From assembly GCA_030141605.1 (NCBI GenBank), contig JAQGDQ010001537.1:1-35691 (forward strand): a DNA stretch of 35,691 nt, written 5' to 3'. The notes below the pieces were generated by a model. The model saw nothing but the letters and a program-made list of their open reading frames with translations. It was not told the origin of the DNA and searched no databases. This document shows, in pieces, positions 1 through 9,900 of this stretch (position 1 is its first letter; every line of letters starts with the position of its first letter). The DNA comes from Tubiluchus corallicola (taxonomy: Eukaryota > Priapulida > Priapulimorpha > Priapulimorphida > Tubiluchidae). A program made the translations under genes and the position numbers.

Positions 1-1860
1 GTGTGTGTTGGATCCATATGTTTAAGATGTCTCTGTTCAATGGGTAAGTCACTTGTGCCAATTTTTGCCATTATTGTCAATGATTCCTTACTGTCTGAAG
101 TCTTTTCATTATTATGTAGACAAACACTTTTTCAGCCGTTAGTGAAAAAACATAATCTTGAGCATAAATTCTGCAATTACCATCCGGTGGCTAATCTATC
201 ATTTGTATCAAAAATTATAGGAAAAAAAACCACTGCTGAGCAAATAAATGAATATCTCACTGATGATAATTTGTTTGAACCATTGCAATCTGCATATCAT
301 CCTAATAACAGTTGAGAGACTTGTCTTCTTAAAGTCAAAACCGATTTTCTTCATTCACTGGACAAGGGCAGTGTTGTAACACTCATTATGTTATATTTAT
401 CCGCAGCATCGCAAGAATTTGCTGGATGGGCTCCAGTATAGGTGTGGGATAAATGGAACTGCACTTGCGTTTTTTTACTCTTACCAATCCGATAGATTTC
501 AGAAAGTCAGTATTAATGATGTCAGGTTGATGGATATGGAGCAACATTGGGGTGTTCCCCAAGGGTCTGTTTTAGGCCCAATGTTGTTTTCCATATATGC
601 TTCTTATTTGGGCAACATTTCTAGGCTGCATGGTGTCGATTATTATGTCAGGTCGATGGATATGGAACAACATTGTGGTGTACCCCAAGGGTCTGTTTTA
701 GGCCCGATGTTGTTTTCCATATATTCTTCTTCTTTGGGCAACATTCTTATGCTGCATGGTGTCGATTATCTTGTCAGGTCGATGGATATGGAACAACATT
801 GGGGTGTTCCCCAAGGGTCTGTTTTAGGCCCGATGTTGTTTTCCATATATGCTTCTTATTTGGGCAACATTTCTAGGCTGCATGGTGTCGATTATTATGT
901 CAGGTCGATGGATATGGAACAACATTGTGGTGTACCCCAAGGGTCTGTTTTAGGCCCGATGTTGTTTTCCATATATTCTTCTTCTTTGGGCAACATTCTT
1001 AGGCTGTATGGTGTCGATTATCATCTATATGCTGATGACACACAGGTTTATCTGACGTTTAATCCTAAAATTGATATGGATGAAATGTAAACTGTGAATG
1101 TTATTCAGAACTGCTTTGTAGACATTTGTTCACAATTATTTGAAGCTTAGTGATGACAAAACCGATTTAATGATTTTTGGAAGTAAAAACCAATTATCAA
1201 AAGTTAAGCAGTCTTCTGTCCTTGCGGGCACTGATCTAATTGCGGTATCCGATGCAGTGAAAAACCTTTGGAGTTATTCTAGATCATCCATTAACTATGT
1301 CTACCCGTTTTAATAATGTGTACAAAACATCGTATTTCCATTTACGGAACATTTCTAAAATTTGACTTTGTTTATCAAAACCAGCCAGTGAAACTCTTAT
1401 CCACGCGTTTGTCAGTTATTGATTAGACTATTGTAGTAGCATAGATTAGACTTCTAATCGATTGTAATAGCACACTTTTTGGTATTCCGCAGTATCAGAT
1501 TGATAAACTACAACATGAACCCAACACAGCAGCTAGAATTATTACAGGCATTCGTAAATATGATCACGTAACTCCTGTTCTCATACATTTACACCGGTTG
1601 CCTGTTTCCTTCAGAATAAAATACAAAATTCTCTTATTAACACATTCAAAGCTCTGAATGATTTAGCGCCTTCCTATATGTCTGATTTTTTTAATCCATA
1701 CGCGCCCGACTGCAATCTTAGATGAATTGATTCATCGACACTCGTTGTACCATGTTATAATCTAGTCACACATGGTTCACATAGTGTTAGCGTAGCGGTA
1801 CGAAAATCATGGAATGATTTGCCAGTTTGTGCTACGAAACAACACCTTCCATAAGAAATA
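1..1860 (+). pseudogene. Decayed jockey/CR1-like LINE reverse transcriptase (3' part)
   Basis: Relic of a non-LTR retrotransposon that once encoded a reverse transcriptase. Conceptual translation in changing frames gives, in order, the fingers block with NYHPVANLSFVSKI and QSAYHPNNS (positions 1-315), a stop at 316-318, a damaged motif A (LYLSAAS replacing LDLSAAFD, near 390-410), the [13 protein letters not shown] block, motif [11 protein letters not shown], motif C YADDTQ near 1026-1045, then thumb and C-terminal pieces (LSDDKTDLMIFGS, FKALNDLAPSYMSDF, KSWNDLP) up to about 1860. Several stops and frame changes, and loss of the motif A aspartate, mean it cannot make an active enzyme. The endonuclease part is not in the window. 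The order of blocks is seen in the sequence; the jockey/CR1-type assignment is from memory of the family. Confidence 0.85.
530..1033 (+). repeat. Four in-frame 126-bp tandem copies of the RT motif-B block
   Basis: ATGGATATGG starts at 530, 656, 782 and 908, an exact 126-bp (42-codon) spacing. Each copy encodes MDMEQH, then [16 protein letters not shown], then a GVDY ending. Copies 1 and 3 resemble each other (ASYLGNIS), as do copies 2 and 4 (SSSLGNIL), so a 252-bp dimer was probably duplicated. The reading frame (419-1090) stays open through all four copies into the single YADD motif. Confidence 0.95.
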
Positions 1861-2036
1861 ATGTAAAAGCAATCAGTTGTGATCCAGGAGCAGAAATCAA
1901 TAAGTATTGGCTATGAGAACTTACAGCACATTGTATGTCGACAAACTTGGCATCGTGTTCGCTGCTTGAATGACGTATTTACTCTAGAATTGAATTACAT
2001 TCACATCAATTCAACGTACGATTACATTTTATTTAG

Positions 2037-2216
2037 CGTTCATATTTGCTATCCTGGTGAAGTACAACCAGTGTGTCTGCAGCATGGATGACGTGTTTGA
2101 ACACGATGAGGAAACTACACGGTGTGACACAATCTGCGGCGGTACGTTTACCGGCATGAATAATCTCGGTTTTTGTGGAGGACAGGAGCTTTACAGCGTT
2201 TATCAAACCGACCACG
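2037..2216 (+). CDS. Orphan half-WSC-domain exon on the plus strand
   Basis: Candidate 180-bp exon encoding the C-terminal half of a WSC domain, a cysteine-rich putative carbohydrate-binding module. The translation contains YNQCVCSMDD, then C-x3-C-GG, then FCGGQELYSVYQT, which matches the usual WSC ending CyCg...C...C.g...CGG..lsvY. It is flanked by ATTTTATTTAG before 2037 and by G|GTACTC after 2216, and both boundaries are phase 1, like the WSC exons of the minus-strand gene nearby. The first half of the domain (GCY...C...C) is not seen upstream, where the LINE relic lies. It may be an exon of a separate plus-strand gene or a remnant of an inverted duplication. Confidence 0.5.
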
Positions 2217-2570
2217 GTACTCATTTTTTGTTAAATTACAATTGTAACTGTGACCAAGTTTGGCACAGCAAATGTAGCAACTTGAGATATTTTTCGCATC
2301 TATGATCGACAGTTGTTGTTTTTCGTTGCTCACCAAGAGCATTTAGAATCACTTTTCGTCTAGTTGCAAAGTTATATTACTTACCGGCTTGAAGGACTTA
2401 TGCAACTAGAATAAGAAATTCTTTAAAAATCTGAAATGTTTGTTCCAACTGGTAAAATGTCGATAGCTCACCTCCAGCATGTACAACTCACTCACCAAAA
2501 AACCTATTTTTAATCTTAATAACAAGTTGGTGCAATTCAAAATTTTGCTTAGTTGGTACTTGTAATTTTG

Positions 2571-3095
2571 GTACAGGTGATTTAGTACTAGTAAGTTTGG
2601 TACAGGTAAGTTTAGTACTAGTAAGTTTGCTACAGGTAAGTTAGGTACTGGTAATTTTGGTACAGGTAAGTTAGGTACTTGTAATTTTGGTACAGGTAAG
2701 TTTAGTACTAGTAAGTTTGGTACAGGTAAGTTAGGTACTAGTAAGTTTGGTACAGGTAAGTTAGGTAATGGTAATTTTGGTACAGGTAAGTTAGGTACTT
2801 GTAATTTTGGTACAGGTAAGTTTAGTACTAGTAAGTTTGGTACAGGTAAGTTAGGTACTAGTAAGTTTGGTACAGGTAAGTTAGGTACTGGTAATTTTGG
2901 TACAGGTAAGTTTAGTACTAGTAAGTTTGGTACAGGTAAGTTAGGTACTAGTAAGTTTGGTACAGGTAAGTTAGGTACTGGTAATTTTGGTACAGGTAAG
3001 TTAGGTACTGGTAATTTTGGTACAGGTAAGTTAGGTACGAGTAATTTTGGTACAGGTAAGTTAGGTACGCGTAATTTTGGTACAGGTAAGTTTAG
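2571..3095 (+). repeat. 15/30-bp minisatellite rich in splice-donor motifs
   Basis: About 35 copies of a 15-bp unit of type GGTACAGGTAAGTTA alternate with a variant of type GGTACTGGTAATTTT, giving a strict 30-bp period. Seventeen units contain CAGGTAAGT, the first at 2603 and the last near 3083. It lies downstream of the orphan WSC exon, on the same strand as the donor motifs. Confidence 0.95.
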
Positions 3096-3213
3096 TTTGG
3101 CTATAGTGGGCTATAATATAGTTTGGCTATAATAATACTCACTTTTCAAATTTGGCAAAACTTCCTATCATTTATAACTAGCCCTGCCCTATAAAATACT
3201 AGATGGTATAGTG

Positions 3214-3260
3214 CAGTGGTTCCAAAACAGTGGCCCATGACCCCAAGTTTAACTTATTAT
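3214..3260 (+). mobile_element. Possible hAT transposon end
   Basis: CAGTGGTTCCAAAACAGTGG resembles the CAGTGGTTCTCAA termini of Charlie-type hAT elements. I did not find the matching inverted terminus or a target-site duplication, so it would be a single-ended fragment. Confidence 0.25.
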
Positions 3261-3289
3261 TAATATTTATTTATTATTTATTATTATAA

Positions 3290-3480
3290 CTCATTACCCA
3301 CTTTTCTGTTTAGAAACTAGTACTGCAATTGTAAAAGCCTCTTATTTTCAAACTCCGTACAAGATCCCGGAAGCTGTCATTTCGCCTCGACTTTAAAGTG
3401 AATTATCTCAGCTTAGAAATAACATAGACCAATGAACTTGGTATAAAAATGATCCTCAATGGAGATTCAGATATGTGATT
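3290..3480 (+). repeat. Dispersed repeat, copy 1
   Basis: Shares blocks in the same order with 16925-17320, including CCTCGACTTTAA, ATTATCTCAGCTTAGAAATA, AAAATGATCCTCA and CAGATATGTGA. Identity unknown; no terminal repeats recognised. Confidence 0.6.
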
Positions 3481-3783
3481 AACTAGATAAGCTTATTTGC
3501 CGACTTGTGGACGATTTTGCTATGAAAGCAAGCGCATGTGTTACGTCTGTGTATTGCGGTGTGATACATATTTGGACAATAACGATTTCGTTCAAAACAA
3601 ATTCCGATCACAAGCTGCACATTATTAACACATGGAGTCGTACCTTTAGTCTTGGAGAATGGTGACTTCAAAATGTCAGAATGCAAAAAATATTATGTCA
3701 CTGCTGCTGTATGGCTTGCGGTTTCTCAATTAAAGTCAGACACCTTTACTATCAGCCAATTTCATAAACAAAAAAATTCTTAC

Positions 3784-3996
3784 CATCTGTGGAATATACC
3801 ACCAAGCTTTTATTGCAAGCGACATTTGAAAAGCCGAGACTGCCGTACGTGTTGCCGCATCCGCAGTTGCGCTCCCACACACCAGCATATGCCCATCCAA
3901 AACTCTTACAAGAGAGGACACATATGTTAATAGAGTCGTGCGCAAATCTATTTTCACGCATTTCACTATCGTTCCAGCAGCCCAAGTTCTTGGTAC
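3784..3996 (-). CDS. WSC gene exon 6: short WSC domain 4
   Basis: Acceptor TTTGATAG (weak tract), donor G|GTAAGAAT, 213 bp, phase 1-1. Blocks: LGCWNDS, NICVLSCKSFGWAYAGV, RNCGCGNTYG, VACNK and a LVVYSTDG ending. About 71 residues, shorter than the other copies, with only six cysteines. No further exon was recognised below 3784. Confidence 0.65.
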
Positions 3997-6900
3997 CTAT
4001 CAAATTAACACAAAACAGGAAAACTTTTCTTCACAAATATTACACTGAAAACAACTTTCATATTACGAAAGAACAAACTAACCCTGGACAAGCACTTTTA
4101 ACACAAAATAATAAAATGAGCCTATTTGACAGCTAGACATCTCAAAGTTTAACGCGTAACCCTTGTTGGGTTGATTAAGTTCACACTTTCTTGTAACACA
4201 CCAAGCACATTGTCAAGTTCAGACTTGTTCTGTTGATTAAGTTCACACTTTCTTCTAACACACCAAGCACTTTGTCAAGTTCAGACTTGTTGGGTTGATT
4301 AAGTTCACATTTTCTTCTAACACACCAAGCACTTTGTCAAGTTCAGACTTGTTGGGTTAATTAAGTTCACACTTTCTTCTAAAACACCAAGCACTTTGTC
4401 AAGTTCAGACTTGTTGGGTTAATTAAGTTCACACTTTCTTCTAACACACCAAGCACTTTGTCAAGTTCAGACTTGTTGGGTTGATTAAGTTCACACTTTC
4501 TTCTAAAACACCAAGCACTCTGTCAAGTTCAGACTTGTTGGGTTGATTAAGTTCATACTTTCTTCTAACACACCAAGCACTCTGTCAAGTTCAGACTTGT
4601 TGGGTTGATTAAGTTCACACTATCTTCTAACACACCAAGCACTTTGTCAAGTTCAGACTTGTTGGGTTGATTAAGTTCACACTCTCTTCTAAAACACCAA
4701 GCACTCTGTCAAGTTCAGACTTGTTGGGCTGATTAAGTTCATACTTTCTTCTAACACACCAAGCACTCTGTCAAGTTCAGACTTGTTGGGTTGATTAAGT
4801 TCACACTCTCTTCTAAAACACCAAGCACTCTGTCAAGTTCAGACTTGTTGGGTTAATTAAGTTCACACTTTCTTCTAACACACCAAGCACTTTGTCAAGT
4901 TCAGACTTGTTGGGTTGATTAAGTTCACACTTTCTTCTAAAACACCAAGCACTCTGTCAAGTTCAGACTTGTTGGGTTGATTAAGTTCATACTTTCTTCT
5001 AACACACCAAGCACTCTGTCAAGTTCAGACTTGTTGGGTTGATTAAGTTCACACTATCTTCTAACACACCAAGCACTTTGTCAAGTTCAGACTTGTTGGG
5101 TTGATTAAGTTCACACTCTCTTCTAAAACACCAAGCACTCTGTCAAGTTCAGACTTGTTGGGCTGATTAAGTTCACAGTTTCTTCTAACACACCAAGCAC
5201 TTTGTCAAGTTCAGACTTGTTGGGTTGATCAAGTTCACACTTTCTTCTAACACACCAAGTACTTTGTCAAGTTCAGACTTTAACACTGGCACAGAACTAA
5301 CACCCAGCAGGCTTGACTTCAGTGCTGAGGTTTCTTTGCACTTTTGCACTGGCACAGAACTCACACCAGACAGGCTTGCCTTCAGTGTTGAGGTTTCTTT
5401 GCACTTTAACACTGGTACAGAACTGACACCAGGCAGGCTTGACTTCAGTACTGAGGTTTCTTTGCACTTTAACACTGGCACAGAACTGACACCAGGCAGG
5501 CTTGACTTCAGTACTGAGGTTTCTTTGTACTTTAACACTGGTACAGAACTGACACCAGGCAGGCTTGACTTCAGTACTGAGGTTTCTTTGTACTTTAACA
5601 CTGGCACAGAAATGACACCAGGCAGGCTTGACTTCAGTGCTGAGGTTTCTTTGCACTTTTGCACTGGCACAGAACTCACACCAGACAGGCTTGTCTTCAG
5701 TGTTGAGGTTTCTTTGCACTTTAACACTGGCACAGAACTGACACCAGGCAGGCTTGACTTCAGTACTGAGGTTTCTTTGCACTTTAACACTGGCACAGAA
5801 CTGACACCAGGCAGGCTTGACTTCAGTACTGAGGTTTCTTTGTACTTTAACACTGGTACAGAACTGACACCAGGCAGGCTTGACTTCAGTACTGAGGTTT
5901 CTTTGTACTTTAACACTGGTACAGAACTCACACCAGGCAGGCTTGACTTCAGTACTGAGGTTTCTTTGCACTTTAGCACTGGCACAGAACTGACACCAGG
6001 CAGGCTTGACTTCAGTACTGAGGTTTCTTTGCACTTTAACACTGGCACAGAACTGACACCAGGCAGGCTTGATTTCAGTACTGAGGTTTCTTTGCACTTT
6101 AACACTGGTACAGAACTAACACCCAGCAGGCTTGACTTCAGTACTGAGGTTTCTTTGCACTTTAACACTGGCACAGAACTGACACCAGGCAGGCTTGACT
6201 TCAGTACTGAGGTTTCTTTGTACTTTAACACTGGCACAGAAATGACACCAGGCAAAGGTTGAGTCCAGTACTAAGGCTTCTTTAAACATCCAGAACTAGT
6301 ACAGAAGTGATATGTACAAGGCAAGGCTGATATGAAGTATTAACTTAAACCAGAAGCCAAGCACATCTTGTCGTAGTGACAGGTAATAGCATATACTTTG
6401 ACACTGTAAATATTTCACTTCATATTTTGCTAATGTTGTCTTACCGAGAAAACATTCCAGAGTTGACTGTTCAATTTTAATAAACAAATGTGCTAACTAG
6501 AAAGTGCAGCAGAGTTTGATTAATAAACTGATATTGAAATTACGAATTGAAATAAACTGCAACAGTTAAAATCATGTCAAACTACATATACAATATTATG
6601 TACACAAAAATGAGGTATGCAAATTACTGAAATTAGGAACTTTAAGACAAATAGGTTCACTGAGTTATTGCCTAGAAAAGTTGAACAATGAACTAGATTA
6701 TGTCTCAGGGTAGTCCGCATAAATTGACACAAATTTGCTTTGTCAGTTTTTCCTCACTTAAGGATCTAAAACAAGAACCTGTTTACTTACTTTTACGCGC
6801 ATCAGTAGAAAAAACCACCATGGAGTTCGGTCCCGGGCAAGCCATACCCATGTTGCCAGGACTGCCACTAGGACTGCAAGACTTACAGTTCGTAGAAAAC

Positions 6901-9900
6901 TTGTCATATGGATATCCGTTACCACATATGCAATACATGCTGGCGTCTCGGTCAGCATACAAAATGGAAAAGTAATAGCCAGTCTTGTTACATTTTTCCT
7001 TACAATAAATGTCTTTTCGTCCGCTGAGGAAGTCAACATTCTCGAACGGCTGCTGGTAGTTATTTTTATCATCAAGCTGAAAACAACCTTCGAAGTCAGA
7101 ATGATCTTGTTCGGCTGAAAAAGAGAAGGACAAAACTGGGTTTCACAAATTTCGAACACTTCCAGAACAGTTCATAAACGAAAAAAACGCTAAAAATCAA
7201 AAAAGGAGAAAAAGCTTTTTGCATTTTATCATCAGGTAAGAGATAAAGGAGAAAAAATCATTTTGAATCAATATTACAATTTTTTGGGTAGTTTTTTATC
7301 ATCGTTTATATTAATTTCGGTGGTATGTTGCATATAAGATTCGAGGCTGCAGCTCCGACAACGGCACCATTTGCAGCGAGCTATATATCAAATGAAAGGC
7401 TTTGATCTAGTATGGTCTCACTGGGGGTTTATTTTTCGAATCAGGCCCACCCGGATGAATGGGGGCAAAAAACCTCCAAAAAACCTGCAAAACTTTTACC
7501 TCTTATTTCTAGAGAATGGGCTTAGGGTGTTGCCTGTTCAACGGTGGGTGTAGTAGGCGTATTTAGAAGCAACGGGATCCCACAACAGGCGTTTTCCCGG
7601 ACAAAAGTTTGGCCAAATAGCCTGTAGAAAAAACGTTCTAGCGGCATTCAGCGTGACTCTTGGAAGGAGATATACAGCTCTTTAGAAAGAGGAAGAACAG
7701 GGCTACATGATGATGTGGGCTACATTTTAGGATTATTAATTATAAGTGTTTTTATACGCTATTTTTTGCGGGGGCTTTTCTAGTCGTATATATTGATTTC
7801 GGTGGTTTGCCAAGGAAAGTGGACAGTGTTGACAATGGTCGAATAGCCTATTCAATGTTGGGTGTAGTGGGCATATTCAGAATGCGCGAGAGGCCCACGT
7901 CTTCTTGCAACGAGCGTTTTTCCGGACCCAGTCCTTGATTTTTTATCATAATTTTGGCTGAAAACCCTGTGAAAAAATCTTTCTAGCAGTGCCAGGCAGG
8001 ACTCTTGGAAGGAGATACATAGCTCTTTGGAAAAACGAGGTACGGGGCTACACGATGAGGAGGGTTTCTTTAAAGGGGGAATGTCATGAAACTTATCTTA
8101 TAGTTACCTTCACCGGGAACAACTTTGCGAAATTTTTTAGCAGTACGTTACAAATTTGAAAAAAGTATATGTAGTACAAAATAATCTAACACAATGCTCT
8201 TTGTGCTACACAATTTACCAAATACATTGAAGTCATTGTTTATGGTGTAAGGATTAACAATTTGCAGTTGTCGGTTTACGATTTATGTTTTTTCTTTAGT
8301 TAGCATTCAAAATTCAGGAAAAAGCGTCATAAATAAAATTCTAGCACAAAAAATTGCATTAAGAGATGACTAAACTGCATTGATAAACTCTGCACTTAGA
8401 ATGAAACAAGAAAAAGACACTACAAAAAACTGCATCTGACTGAATCTCTGCGAAGTGTAAACACAATGTTTTTAACACTAGAATTCATCATGTTCTAAAC
8501 TCATGTTTCAAAGCAAACAGCCGAGAAATTATTACACAGGTTGTAGGAGTGAATCCACGTTTTTAGATCATATTGCTTCAATAATTTTCTGTTGCTCATT
8601 GGAAACTAAAAGTTATTATATTTTGGCTTCGTATTTCGATACTTTCCGTCTGACTGCTGCATCCCGTCTAATTGCTGAATCCTAGTGCAACACATTCCAT
8701 GACCGTTTTTCAATAAGAACAATCAAGACCTAAACCGAGCAAATCACGCATCCAATTCACAATAAGCTAATCTTTATCGTGATTCCGTCACTAGGTATAA
8801 ACTGCATAAAAGTACTATATGCTGATGCTACTCGTCGATGTAAACAAATACTCAAACACGTACAATCGTTCTCCCCTTATGCATTTTGCCAAGTTTCATC
8901 TGTAGTACGGCAATTTCGCCACCAGAGGCGCAGGCGCAAATGCATGCTCAATGGCGGCCTAGTCAAATGTTCGTTTTGTGTACAATTTTATCCGAACTTT
9001 TGCCAAGGATTTTTAAGCACAAAATTTACGTCAAGAATAAGGTACGTATTTCTATTCGTAATATAAACGCGAGTTATTCAAGCTCAATGAGCTTAATAAC
9101 CTTATTAGAGTTATTCACAGCTTAATGATTAACTTCCTTCTCTGCCCTGCAATTATTTTGAACTGGTCCTTGTAGTTGCTTGTCTACAGTATTGCTTGTG
9201 TTTGGTGCAAAGATTTCCCTCATTACCCCACATAGGCACTATTCTGAGAATAAATTGTGTACAGCCCATATTCCAACTCAATATTGTAGTGTTTTATACG
9301 TCATTTCGATTAAAAAATAAAAAAGGCCATTTTACAAATTTGCATTTACCTTAAGGCTGCGATAAGCATCGTTACGTTCGCTAGTCAAATTAATCAACTT
9401 TATATTAAGCTAAAATATTAAATTAACTGAGTTCAGTTAGACCAGTAAACTTGTTTGTCAGCTGTAATGATTTGCCTATTTTTGCATCACTAATTCTGTA
9501 GTTCTAGACTTTACTAAACATGAAATCATGCAGTAAATAAACCTAATTTGGTAATTTACTAATTTATACGACGTTCTATCAAATTGATAAGATTGTCATT
9601 CATTAAGCTAAAATCAGTTCATAATGATTCAAAATGATGCATTTACTTACATCGTATGTCTCCATAAAGCAAATCTAGTATTCACCAATATATCTGACAA
9701 ATTATGCCACTATCATACTGTGAAAAACTACTTTTAAAGAAGCCTGTTAACGTCTACCAACTGACTCACTTGCCCAGGTAGAAACAGATCTGCACAGGTG
9801 ATTGACCGTGGTCACACGGCCAACGAGATACTTGGCTAAATTCATTTTAAGAATTCATTTCTCCGATCGACAATAAATTAACCCCAGCAGCACTGTAATT

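Noticed and set aside
3483-3686. Minus-strand frame as a further WSC gene exon
   Set aside because: It contains cysteines, but no WSC block order and no phase-1 splice pair that I could defend.
2571-6257. CRISPR-like direct repeats
   Set aside because: The repeats are head-to-tail with no unique spacers, in a eukaryotic genome.
5185-6262. Long open frames (about 345-356 codons) on both strands
   Set aside because: They coincide with the 63-bp minisatellite. A stop-free unit with a period divisible by three gives such frames automatically, and they lie in an intron of the WSC gene.
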